A program made the translations under genes and the position numbers. From NCBI GenBank assembly GCA_038235165.1, contig JBBSUG010000004.1, positions 134,741 through 198,740 on the forward strand: a stretch of DNA of 64,000 nt, written 5' to 3'. This document shows, in pieces, positions 18,430 to 26,665 of this stretch. Each line of letters begins with the position of its first letter. Positions within the stretch are counted from its first letter, which is position 1. The stretch is from GCA-002050365 sp038235165 (GTDB lineage Bacteria > Acidobacteriota > Blastocatellia > Pyrinomonadales > Pyrinomonadaceae). Below the pieces are notes generated by a model that saw only the letters and a program-made list of their open reading frames with translations, ran no database searches and was not told the origin of the DNA.

Positions 18430-20157
18430 ATGAGAAAAAAACCAAGCCAGATAAAAATCGCCGGATTATTCGCGTTTATCGTTATTGTTTTCAGCTTTAA
18501 TTTTGCGAGTCGCGCCGTCGCGCAGCAGAGCGATCAACGCGAACGAACGGTTACAAAGCCGATAACTAAAATAACGCCGACACCGAAACCGACACCAACA
18601 CCAACACCCAGCCCGACAGCATTTGTCAGTCCGACACCAACGCCGACTCCCGCGCCTGTTGTAGTGCAAACGCTGGCAGAGTTGCAGTCGCACATTCGGA
18701 TAAGTTTGGCGCGTGCCGAACTTCAGCGCGGACAGGTCGGTATCAAAATTGTTTCGCTCGATTCGGGCAAAACGATTTTCGAAAATAATGCGGAAAAATA
18801 TTTGATGCCCGCCTCGAATATGAAAAGTTTTACGGTCGCCGCCGCGCTCGAAAAACTTTCGCCCGATTTTCATTTCGTGACGAGCGTTTACGCGCCGGCG
18901 ATCCCCGACACAAACGGGATAATTCGCGGCGATTTAACGGTTTTTGGACGCGGCGATGTTTCTTTTTCAACCGCATTTTACAGCGGCGATTATTACAAGG
19001 GTTTGGACGCTCTGGCGGAAAAAATAGTGCAGGCGGGTGTCAGGCGAATTGATGGAAATTTGGTCGGCGACGAAAGTTATTTTTCAGGCAGTCCGATTCC
19101 ATCAAGCTGGGAATGGGACGATTTGCAGTGGTATTACGGCGCGGAAGTTTCGGCTCTCGTTCTCAATGACAATGCGGTTGATTTGTTCGTCAAACCGACT
19201 TCGACCAATGCGCCGTGTTCAGTGCAGATCTTACCGGCAAACTCGATTGTCAAAATCGTCAACCACTGCACGACTTCCGCGCCGGGTATCAAACGTGATT
19301 TGCAAATCGCCAAAAAACTCGATCAAAACATTCTCGAAATTACCGGCACGATGCCGCCGGACGATAAAAATTTCTCCGGTTCAGTTGCCGTTTCGCATCC
19401 GGCGGAACTTTTTGTTGAGATGCTGCGCGGACTTTTGTTGAAAAAAGGCGTTGTTATTACAGGGCTTAACAAAGTTGTGAACGCCAAAGACAAAGTTTCG
19501 TCAACTCTGTCGCCGGTTGAAATCACCAAACTGGAATCGCCGCCGTTGAGCCTGATCGCCGCAAAAACCTTAAAGCCGAGTCAAAATCTATATACGGAAA
19601 CGATTCTCTGGACGCTCGGACAAAACAGCGGAACGATTCCGTTCAAAATTACCGGCGGCGCGGAGCAAAATCCGCTTGATAATCTGAAACTAAACAGTTC
19701 CGAACGCGGTTTATTGGTAGTGAAAAACTTTTTGAACGAAATCGGCATTCCGTCCGACAGCGTTGTCCAATATGACGGTTCGGGACTTTCGCGGCACAAT
19801 CTCGTCACGCCCGCTTCGCTCGCCGGACTTTACACATATATGGCAAAACAGAGTCGTTACGCCGACGCATGGCGCGAAGCGTTGACCGTCGGCGGCATTG
19901 ACGGGACGTTAAAAAATCGCTTCGTCGGCACTTCCGCCGCTGGAAATGTGCGCGGAAAAACCGGCACGATTGACCAAGTTTCCGCCCTCTCCGGCTATGT
20001 CAACACCGCTTCGGGCGAAAGATTGGTTTTTTCGATTATCGTTAATGGTGTAAGCAATTCCAAAATTCGACAGGCGACAATTGATGAAATCGTTGTCGCT
20101 TTAGCAAATTTCAGCGGAAAAACGAATGTAAACAGCGGCGGACAGGTTGGACAATAA
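18430..20157 (+). CDS. dacB: D-alanyl-D-alanine carboxypeptidase/endopeptidase (PBP4-type, S13)
   Basis: A 575-residue periplasmic peptidoglycan hydrolase. After a signal anchor (IAGLFAFIVIVFSFNFASRAVAQ) comes a proline/threonine linker (repeated TP units, residues about 48-75) that would span the periplasm or reach the wall. The S13 domain shows all three penicillin-binding signatures: SNMK (the SxxK nucleophile) near 128, SQN (SxN) near 382, and KTG near 509, plus YDGSGLSRHN near 440. It trims cross-links and terminal D-Ala. I use the ATG at 18430; the open frame upstream runs through the terminator hairpin and cannot be coding. The TP-rich linker is longer than in the E. coli protein, which lacks one. 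Confidence 0.92.
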   Translation: MRKKPSQIKIAGLFAFIVIVFSFNFASRAVAQQSDQRERTVTKPITKITPTPKPTPTPTPSPTAFVSPTPTPTPAPVVVQTLAELQSHIRISLARAELQRGQVGIKIVSLDSGKTIFENNAEKYLMPASNMKSFTVAAALEKLSPDFHFVTSVYAPAIPDTNGIIRGDLTVFGRGDVSFSTAFYSGDYYKGLDALAEKIVQAGVRRIDGNLVGDESYFSGSPIPSSWEWDDLQWYYGAEVSALVLNDNAVDLFVKPTSTNAPCSVQILPANSIVKIVNHCTTSAPGIKRDLQIAKKLDQNILEITGTMPPDDKNFSGSVAVSHPAELFVEMLRGLLLKKGVVITGLNKVVNAKDKVSSTLSPVEITKLESPPLSLIAAKTLKPSQNLYTETILWTLGQNSGTIPFKITGGAEQNPLDNLKLNSSERGLLVVKNFLNEIGIPSDSVVQYDGSGLSRHNLVTPASLAGLYTYMAKQSRYADAWREALTVGGIDGTLKNRFVGTSAAGNVRGKTGTIDQVSALSGYVNTASGERLVFSIIVNGVSNSKIRQATIDEIVVALANFSGKTNVNSGGQVGQ

Positions 20158-20158
20158 A

Positions 20159-20200
20159 GCGCGCGTGCAAAAAAATCTCGCTTTTGCCCGCGCGTCTTTA
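20159..20200. terminator. Hairpin between the convergent dacB and persulfide dioxygenase genes
   Basis: GCGCGTGCAAAA and TTTTGCCCGCGC form a GC-rich stem with one mismatch around a short loop, directly after the dacB stop and before the convergent stop at 20205. T-runs are short, so this may work as a weak two-way terminator. Confidence 0.45.
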
Positions 20201-20204
20201 AGAA

Positions 20205-21584
20205 TTATTTCGAGTTCGCGCCCACTGTGGTCGAAACTTCCGTATCGAAACCCGCTTCTATCCAAGCCGCCGTGCCGCCCGTTACGTTGTAAATCTCTTT
20301 AAAACCGGCATTTTCCAGAATGCTCGTTCCGATGCTCGAACGATAACCGCCCTGGCATAAAACGTACGTCGGTTGTTCGGGGTCGAGTTTGTCAATTTCT
20401 TTCGTTAAATGATTGAGCGGCAAATTAATCGTCTGCGGCGCGTGTCCGGCAGCGTGTTCGGCGGCGCGGCGCACGTCAACGAATTGAACGTGTTCGGACA
20501 ATTTACCATTGACTGCTCCGACCGAAACTTGCTCAACCGTTTTCACTCCGCCCGTGAAATCGCCCATTAAAATAAAGCCCGTGACCGATTCGATGCCGAC
20601 GCGGGTCAGGCGCATAAAGGCTTCGTCAATCTGTGTGCGTGTGTCGGCGGCAATCGCCACTGGCGTTCCGATGGTGATGAGCGTTCCCGCCCACGTCGCA
20701 AATTGTCCGCCGAGTCCGATGTTTATTGAATTTGGAATGTGCGCCGCGCCAAAATCGGCAGCAGGGCGGACATCCAGAATTACGCCGTCGAATTCTTCAA
20801 TTTCCCGCGTCGTCAACGCTTGCGGTTGCGGCAAGTCTTCGATGGGCAGTGAACCCTGTAAATTTTTCGCCGCGCTTTTCGGGAAATAAGCGGGAACTTC
20901 CGGCTGGTCGGCGGCGACGAGTTTGATAAATTCCTCCTTCACCATCGGCTGCAAAGCGTAATTGGATTGTTTTTGAACACCAAGCGTTGACCACGTTTCC
21001 CTGGAAAGCGATTTGCCGCACAAACTGCCCGCGCCGTGTGCCGGGTAAACTTCCGTGTCGTCGGGCAGCGGCATTATTTTTTCGTGAATCGAATCGTAAA
21101 GCATCGCGCCCATCTCTTCCGCCGTAAATCCTTTCGAGCCGATCAAATCAGGACGACCGACATCACCGATAAACAGCGTATCGCCCGTAAAAATTTTCAG
21201 TGGTGCGCCGTCATTTTCCGTGTCTTTTGCAACAATCGTAATGCCTTCGGGCGTATGTCCGGGCGTTTCGAGAAATTTTAGATTAATTTTGCCGACGCTC
21301 AATTCATCACCGTCTTTAACTTTGTGCGTCGGAAATTCCGTTTCGGCGCGGTTGCCGTAAATAATCTCCGCACCCGATTTACCGGCGAGTTCGATATGTC
21401 CGCTGACAAAATCGGCGTGCGAATGTGTTTCGATGACGTATTTAATTTTCTGCCCGTGCGCCTCCGCTTTATCCAAATACTGCTGAATGTCGCGCTGCGG
21501 ATCAATCACGACGGCTTCGTTTTCCGAACCCAAATAATAAGAAGCGTGTGACAGACAGCCCAGATAAAATTGTTTGAATTGCAT
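20205..21584 (-). CDS. CstB-like persulfide dioxygenase-rhodanese fusion
   Basis: A 459-residue cytoplasmic protein with three modules. Residues 1-240 are an ETHE1-type metallo-beta-lactamase fold with the non-haem-iron ligands in THSHADFVSGH (54-63), GHTPEGI near 110 and GDTLFIGDVGRPDL near 140. Residues about 265-350 are a first rhodanese domain without an obvious catalytic cysteine. Residues about 360-455 are a second one with the active-site loop LCQGGYRSS, Cys near 411. This is the architecture and size of CstB, which oxidises persulfides and releases thiosulfate or sulfite. The gene has a G-rich ribosome-binding site and a 14-bp perfect dyad 35 bases before its start, which suggests control by a repressor, perhaps of sulfide sensing. 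No sulfide:quinone reductase gene is adjacent. Confidence 0.87.
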   Translation of the reverse strand: MQFKQFYLGCLSHASYYLGSENEAVVIDPQRDIQQYLDKAEAHGQKIKYVIETHSHADFVSGHIELAGKSGAEIIYGNRAETEFPTHKVKDGDELSVGKINLKFLETPGHTPEGITIVAKDTENDGAPLKIFTGDTLFIGDVGRPDLIGSKGFTAEEMGAMLYDSIHEKIMPLPDDTEVYPAHGAGSLCGKSLSRETWSTLGVQKQSNYALQPMVKEEFIKLVAADQPEVPAYFPKSAAKNLQGSLPIEDLPQPQALTTREIEEFDGVILDVRPAADFGAAHIPNSINIGLGGQFATWAGTLITIGTPVAIAADTRTQIDEAFMRLTRVGIESVTGFILMGDFTGGVKTVEQVSVGAVNGKLSEHVQFVDVRRAAEHAAGHAPQTINLPLNHLTKEIDKLDPEQPTYVLCQGGYRSSIGTSILENAGFKEIYNVTGGTAAWIEAGFDTEVSTTVGANSK

Positions 21585-21618
21585 AATATTTATTCCCCCG
21601 AAATAAACTTAATGTTGG

Positions 21619-21647
21619 TTTGAACTCAATTATTAATTGAGTTCAAA
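21619..21647 (-). promoter_or_regulatory. Perfect 14-bp palindrome (candidate operator) before the CstB-like gene
   Basis: TTTGAACTCAATTA (21619-21632) and TAATTGAGTTCAAA (21634-21647) are exact inverted copies around a single central base, 35 bases upstream of the start codon at 21584. There is no T-run that would make it a terminator. Arm length and position suggest binding of a dimeric repressor. Confidence 0.55.
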
Positions 21648-21796
21648 ATGTTTTGTGGACTTTTGAAACTGTTTTTCTCATTTGTCTAAAACATAATATA
21701 CCAAAAATGCAAGTTTATTGAGAAACAAATGTTTACCCGGAAAATGTTTCCTTATGAAGAAGTGCATCATTTAGAAAATATGAGAACAGATAAAAT

Positions 21797-21943
21797 ATGA
21801 ATTGCAATTCGGGCGGCAGAGGTTATGTAAAATTTATTGGCGCATCAAAGGCGCGAAAAAATCTACAAACTATTTGTGAAAAACACATTCCAAAACGCAG
21901 GCTTTAATTACTCGAAAAAACCGACATTTTAAACAGTCAATAG
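21797..21943 (+). pseudogene. KaiB-like remnant
   Basis: A 36-codon frame from ATG 21797 ends at TAA, but the same frame goes on for 12 codons. The joined peptide includes VKFIGASKARKNLQTICEKH then LLEKTDILN. This resembles the first half of KaiB-like thioredoxin-fold proteins (the FITGAS..., NLK.ICEKH... and DLLEKP... segments), with the beta strand between the last two segments shortened and a stop inside. The domain's second half is absent. The match is short, so it could be a coincidence. It sits on the strand opposite to both neighbours. Confidence 0.35.
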
Positions 21944-21969
21944 AGAATCGAAGTCTAATTTCTGGCTTT

Positions 21970-23238
21970 TCAAACTTTCCGCAAAACTAAAGCCGAGTTT
22001 TTCGAGCCGAAGCCGATACAGTTGCACAGCGCATATTTCACGTCGGTATTTTCCCGCGCCTTGTTCGGCGTATAATCCAAATCGCAGTTTTCGTCGGGCG
22101 TGTCGAGATTGATCGTCGGCGGGACAATGTTTTCGTTCATTGCAAGCAATGCCGCGCCGATTCCCGCCGCGCCGCTTGCGCCCTGCGGGTGTCCGATTTG
22201 TGATTTTGTGCCGGACATCGGAATTTTATAAGCGTGTTCGCCGAAAGCGTTTTTGACCGCCTGCGTTTCGATGCGGTCGTTTAATTGCGTTGACGTTCCG
22301 TGCAGGTTAATGTAGTCAATTTTCTTCGGCGCAATTCCCGCGTCGGCTAAGGCGATTTGCATTGCGCGTGCCGGTTCGACACCGTTTTCTTCGAGCCGAA
22401 CGCGGTGATATGCGTCGCAGGTCGAACCGTAACCGGCGATTTCAGCATATATTTTCGCGTTTCTGTTTTGTGCGCTTTCCAGCGTTTCCAAAACGTAAAC
22501 CCACGCGCCTTCGCCGAGAACGATGCCTGAACGGTCTTTGGAAAACGGGCGCGAAGCGCGTTCCGGCGCGTCGTTCCACTCGTCGGTGAGAACCGTCATC
22601 AGGTTGAAACCTTCTAAAATTCCGCGAGCCAGCGGCGCGTCAACACCGCCGGTCAGCATCATTTCCTCCCGTCCGAGCGCGATATGCTGCGCGGCGTAAA
22701 ATATCGCATCGGTCGAACTCGTGCAGCCGGTCGAAATGATGTGCGACAGTCCGTGCAGATTAAACAGCATCGAAAGTTCGCTCGACAAACCGCCGTGGGT
22801 CGAAGAGGGAATCGTGTAAACGCTCGCTTTTGTCTTGTCCTGCGTGAACCAGAGTTTATATTGTTTTTCGGTGAATTCGAGACCGCCGCCGCCGGTGCCT
22901 AAAATCACGCCGAAGTTTTGTTTTTCGGTCAGGCTAAGATTTTCCATCGGCAGTTTTGAATCGGCGACGGCTTCCCGCGCCGCCCGCATTACGAGCGGAA
23001 CGGTGCGCGGAACGTGCTTGCGGTCTTTAGTATCTAATTCGGCTTGCCAATCAAAATCCCGAACTTCCGCTGCAATTTTCACTTTTGAATCGGAAACATC
23101 GAAACTTTCGATTTTCCGCACACCGCTCACCCCGTTTCGCAGTGATTCCCAATATTTTTCGCGTCCGATGCCGATTGGGGTAACACATCCGAAACCCGTG
23201 ATGACGACGCGGCGAGGCTTGATTTGATTTTTAAACAT
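21970..23238 (-). CDS. fabF: Beta-ketoacyl-ACP synthase II
   Basis: A 422-residue condensing enzyme of type II fatty-acid synthesis, elongating acyl-ACP with malonyl-ACP in the cytoplasm. The Cys-His-His triad is visible: STGCTSSTD with Cys near 171, NLHGTST near 313, and KSQIGHPQGASG near 344. The N-terminal RRVVITGFGCVTPIG and the C-terminal NCIGFGSKNSALVLRK complete the thiolase fold at normal length. It is not in a fab cluster; clpC lies upstream on the same strand, separated by a large inverted repeat. It could instead be a KAS used for a special lipid or polyketide; the motif THGGLS and GGVDAPL are as in ordinary FabF-like proteins. Confidence 0.9.
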   Translation of the reverse strand: MFKNQIKPRRVVITGFGCVTPIGIGREKYWESLRNGVSGVRKIESFDVSDSKVKIAAEVRDFDWQAELDTKDRKHVPRTVPLVMRAAREAVADSKLPMENLSLTEKQNFGVILGTGGGGLEFTEKQYKLWFTQDKTKASVYTIPSSTHGGLSSELSMLFNLHGLSHIISTGCTSSTDAIFYAAQHIALGREEMMLTGGVDAPLARGILEGFNLMTVLTDEWNDAPERASRPFSKDRSGIVLGEGAWVYVLETLESAQNRNAKIYAEIAGYGSTCDAYHRVRLEENGVEPARAMQIALADAGIAPKKIDYINLHGTSTQLNDRIETQAVKNAFGEHAYKIPMSGTKSQIGHPQGASGAAGIGAALLAMNENIVPPTINLDTPDENCDLDYTPNKARENTDVKYALCNCIGFGSKNSALVLRKV

Positions 23239-23272
23239 AAATTACCTAGAGAAAACCATCGTACATTTTTTG

Positions 23273-23338
23273 TGCGGAAGCCCGTACGAAGTAAGGGCGT
23301 AATTCGACACACGCCCTTACTTCGTGCGGGCTTCCGCA
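23273..23338. repeat. Large REP-like inverted repeat between clpC and fabF
   Basis: Arms of 28 bases (23273-23300 and 23311-23338) starting TGCGGAAGCCCGTACGAAGT pair with a single T-G wobble around a 10-base loop. A degenerate relative lies at 56915-56970. No T-run follows on the transcribed strand, so it is better seen as a mobile REP-like sequence than as a simple terminator. Confidence 0.75.
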
Positions 23339-23355
23339 TTGGGGATTTTTGCATT

Positions 23356-25749
23356 CTAAGCGCGTTCAAAAAATGCGTCTTCGAGTTCTTCGAGCCGAAT
23401 CGGGCGAAAGTTTAATTTGTCGTTTTCCGCATAAATTTCGACGAGATTTTCGCCGCTCAATTCGCCTTGAATCAACGCTTCGGAAAGTTCGTCTTCGACA
23501 TTTTTCTGCAGCGCGCGTTTCAGCGGACGTGCGCCGTAACTGCGGTCGGCGCAGGTTTTGGCGATCAGCCAGCGTTTTGCGTCTTCAGTCAGACGAATTT
23601 CCAAAGCGCGGTCGGTCAAAATTTCGTTGAGTTTGCCGATTTGTAAATCAATGATCTGCATTAAATCTTCGTCGACGAGTTCGTCAAAAATAATGATTTC
23701 GTCGAGCCGGTTGATAAATTCCGGCGCGAATGTTTTTTTGACTTCGCTCAACACCTGCTCTTCCATTTTCTGCCGCGAGGAATCCGCGCCCGTCTGAAAA
23801 CCGAGCGTCGCCCTTTTTTGGATAAATCTCGCGCCGATGTTCGAGGTCATTATAAAAATCGCGTTTTTGCAGTCAATCGAATTCCCCTGCGCGTCAGTCA
23901 AAATCCCGTCTTCAAAAACTTGCAGCAAAATATTGAACAAATCGGGGTGTGCCTTTTCAACTTCGTCGAACAAAACGACCGAATAAGGCGCACGGCGAAG
24001 TTTTTCGGTCAACTGACCACCTTCTTCGTGACCGACGTATCCGGGCGGCGAACCGATAAATTTGGCGACCGTGTGTTTTTCCATAAATTCCGACATATCG
24101 AACCGAATCAGCGCACGTTCCGAACCGAACAGATATTCGGCGAGCGTTCGCGCCACTTCCGTTTTGCCGACTCCGGTCGGACCCAAAAACAGAAATGAGC
24201 CGACCGGTTTATTCGGATTTTTCAAACCGGCGCGTGACCGGCGAATCGCCCGTGCCAGTGCGGAAATCGCCGGACGCTGTGAAATAATGCGTTTGTGCAG
24301 TTCTTTTTCGATTTCCAGTAATTTTTTCGCTTCTTCCTGTTTGATTGCCTGCACCGGAATTCCCGTCCACCGCGCGATCACTTCTTCGACATCATCGCGT
24401 GTTACTTCGACCGCGAAAAACGAATCTTCGAGCGTTTTCAGTTCGTAGGAAAGAAGCTGATCTTCGCTGGCGGCGGCGCGTTTCCAATTTTCGACCGTTT
24501 CTTTCCAAGACGGTTCGGCGGAGGCGGTTTGTTCGTAGCGCAGTTTGGCGCGTGAACCGGCTTCGTCCAAAACGTCAATCGCTTTGTCAGGCAAAAAACG
24601 GTCGGGAATATAGCGATTTGTTTGATAAACAGCCGCTTCGAGGGCTTCTTTGGAATAGCGAATCTGGTGAAACGCTTCGTAACGTTCGGCTAAACCTTCG
24701 ACGATTCGCAACGCTTCTTCCTCATTCGGCGGGACGACTTTAACTGATTGAAAACGGCGTTCGAGAGCGCGGTCTTTTTCGATTGATTTACGAAATTCAT
24801 TCGGTGTCGTCGCGCCGACGCACTGGATTTCGCCGCGTGAAAGTGCCGGTTTCAAAATATTTGCCGCGTCGAGCGTTCCTTCTGCCGAACCCGCGCCGAC
24901 TAATGTGTGAAGTTCGTCAATAAACACGATGAATTGCTTGTGTTCCTTGAGTTCGTTCATTATTTTTTTGAGCCGCTCTTCAAATTGCCCGCGATATTTC
25001 GTGCCGGCGACGATCAACGATAAATCGAGCGACAAAATGCGTTTATTTTCGAGAAAAGTCGGCACGTTGCGGTCAATGATGCGCTGCGCCAAACCTTCGA
25101 TAATTGCCGTTTTGCCGACTCCGGCTTCGCCGATCAGCACCGGATTGTTTTTCGTTCGGCGGCACAAAATTTCGATGATGCGTTCGACTTCATTTTCACG
25201 TCCGATCAGCGGGTCGAGTTTTCCCGCCGCCGCGTCCGCCGTCAAATCGCGCGTAAATTCCTGTAAATGCGGCGTTTCCGATTTCTCTTTGCCGATGGCG
25301 TAAAAGTTTGTAAAACCGTTCTGGCGGGCGATTTCTTCGCGCACATCTTGGAGGCGCAAACCGTATTGAAAAAGAATTTCAGCCGCAATCGAACGTTCTT
25401 CGCGCACCAATCCCAAAAGCAAATGTTCGGGTCCGATGTGCCGGTTTTGCAGTTGGCGGCTTTCCTCGTTGGCAAACGCCAGAATACGCTTGCTTTCCTG
25501 CGCCAGATGCAGTTCGGCGGACTGCGGAATGCGGTCACGAAGAACGATGCGTTCTTCGACTTCGCGCCGCACCGCCTCGACCGTTAAATTGTTGCGAAAC
25601 GGAAAAAACCGCGCCGAAAGAGTTTTATCTTCGCGCATCAGCCCCAACAAAATATGTTCCGGGGAAATATAGTGCGAACCGTATTGTAGTGCCTCGTAAC
25701 GGGCAAAAAAGATCACCCGCCGCGCCTTCTCAGTGTAGCGTTCAAACAT
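23356..25749 (-). CDS. clpC: Clp protease ATP-binding subunit ClpC (ClpA/B superfamily)
   Basis: A 797-residue AAA+ unfoldase that feeds substrates to ClpP. Order: a Clp-N double repeat (residues 1-145, FERYTEKARRVIFFARYEAL and HISPEHILLGL-type helices); the first AAA domain with Walker A GEAGVGKT near 213 and Walker B VFIDELHTL near 276; a short middle region near 410-450; and the second AAA domain with GPTGVGKT near 523, Walker B VVLFDEVEKAHPD, and the sensor motif YGARPLKRAL near 755. The LVD-type loop for ClpP binding cannot be judged by eye, so ClpB-like disaggregase function is an alternative, though the short middle domain argues for ClpC. The start at 25749 gives the canonical N-terminus. 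Confidence 0.9.
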   Translation of the reverse strand: MFERYTEKARRVIFFARYEALQYGSHYISPEHILLGLMREDKTLSARFFPFRNNLTVEAVRREVEERIVLRDRIPQSAELHLAQESKRILAFANEESRQLQNRHIGPEHLLLGLVREERSIAAEILFQYGLRLQDVREEIARQNGFTNFYAIGKEKSETPHLQEFTRDLTADAAAGKLDPLIGRENEVERIIEILCRRTKNNPVLIGEAGVGKTAIIEGLAQRIIDRNVPTFLENKRILSLDLSLIVAGTKYRGQFEERLKKIMNELKEHKQFIVFIDELHTLVGAGSAEGTLDAANILKPALSRGEIQCVGATTPNEFRKSIEKDRALERRFQSVKVVPPNEEEALRIVEGLAERYEAFHQIRYSKEALEAAVYQTNRYIPDRFLPDKAIDVLDEAGSRAKLRYEQTASAEPSWKETVENWKRAAASEDQLLSYELKTLEDSFFAVEVTRDDVEEVIARWTGIPVQAIKQEEAKKLLEIEKELHKRIISQRPAISALARAIRRSRAGLKNPNKPVGSFLFLGPTGVGKTEVARTLAEYLFGSERALIRFDMSEFMEKHTVAKFIGSPPGYVGHEEGGQLTEKLRRAPYSVVLFDEVEKAHPDLFNILLQVFEDGILTDAQGNSIDCKNAIFIMTSNIGARFIQKRATLGFQTGADSSRQKMEEQVLSEVKKTFAPEFINRLDEIIIFDELVDEDLMQIIDLQIGKLNEILTDRALEIRLTEDAKRWLIAKTCADRSYGARPLKRALQKNVEDELSEALIQGELSGENLVEIYAENDKLNFRPIRLEELEDAFFERA

Positions 25750-25887
25750 AATATAATTGCTTAGACTTTATAAAAACTAAAAAACGTATGATGCTTAAAG
25801 TCTGAACTTTATTGCTGAATTTTTCAAGTGTTAAATTTTAGAGCTAGTTGAATACAGTTTGAAAGGTCCCCCAACTCCATATTTTTC

Positions 25888-25916
25888 TTGACATTGAATC
25901 GAAAGAGGAACACTAT
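25888..25916 (+). promoter_or_regulatory. Candidate sigma70 promoter for the 25988 gene
   Basis: A perfect TTGACA (25888-25893), a 17-base spacer and CACTAT (25911-25916) lie about 70 bases before the ATG at 25988. The -35 box is consensus and the -10 box is weak. Confidence 0.5.
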
Positions 25917-25987
25917 TCGGAAACAAATAACTTTCACGCGATGCAACAATAAATTCACGAAGCGAATCTGACGAAAAGAGGAGATTT

Positions 25988-26656
25988 ATGAAAAGAACTC
26001 ACTTTATTTCACTGCTGATTTTAGCTTTTGCGCTCAATAATTTTTCTCAAGTTCGGAAAGAAAATACGAATTCTTCGCTCGAAAATGCGAAAATTAAAAT
26101 TACGCTGCTCGATTTACCCGGAACGAATCTCGAAAAAAGTAAATGGGAATTGGCTTATGAGATAAGAATTATTACGGATAAAGAATTGTTCGCGGCGATG
26201 ACGAACGGCAAATTAGACCTTGATGCCGATCACAAAATCGGTGAATTTGTCGCCAAAAACAGCATTGTTAAAACATCTCTGGCAAATAAAGAGAACCGGG
26301 AAGTTATTTTGACAATTCCGCTCGATCAGAAAATTCGGGCTAAACTCGTTGCCGACCTTGAAAATCTCACGCAATTTAACGCCGTCAAAGATAAAGTCAC
26401 GCCCGAACTGCTGTCTGCGAGGCAAATGAAAACGCAGTCTTTTATAATGTACGGCAATATTTTGGTTTACGATGCCAAACTCAAAAAAAATATCATCGTT
26501 TCTTTTGATTGGGTTTTGCCATTCACACGCTTTTCTCATCTGCCCGGAGTAAATTTTGAGATGACGTTTGAAATAAAAGAAGACGGCGATTTCAGTAAGA
26601 AAGTGGTTTTGCCGGCGAGAACCGGAAATTCAAAGACAATCACAGTTAAACAATAG
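25988..26656 (+). CDS. Exported protein of unknown function
   Basis: A 222-residue protein with a short signal peptide (HFISLLILAFALNNFSQ). The mature part is lysine-rich and predicted to be mostly beta: ENAKIKITLLDLPGTN near 33, KWELAYEIRIITDKELFAAM near 53, REVILTIPLDQKIRAKLV near 105, and IMYGNILVYDAKLKKNIIVS near 155. No cysteines or catalytic motif. It has a good ribosome-binding site (AGAGGAG) and a strong candidate promoter. The next gene starts nine bases after its stop, so both are probably co-transcribed exported proteins. I do not recognise the family. Confidence 0.7.
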   Translation: MKRTHFISLLILAFALNNFSQVRKENTNSSLENAKIKITLLDLPGTNLEKSKWELAYEIRIITDKELFAAMTNGKLDLDADHKIGEFVAKNSIVKTSLANKENREVILTIPLDQKIRAKLVADLENLTQFNAVKDKVTPELLSARQMKTQSFIMYGNILVYDAKLKKNIIVSFDWVLPFTRFSHLPGVNFEMTFEIKEDGDFSKKVVLPARTGNSKTITVKQ

Positions 26657-26665
26657 AGGTGAAGA

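Noticed and set aside
20509..20889. Plus-strand frame of 126 codons opposite the CstB-like gene
   Set aside because: Shadow of the rhodanese-coding region with no motif or ribosome-binding site.
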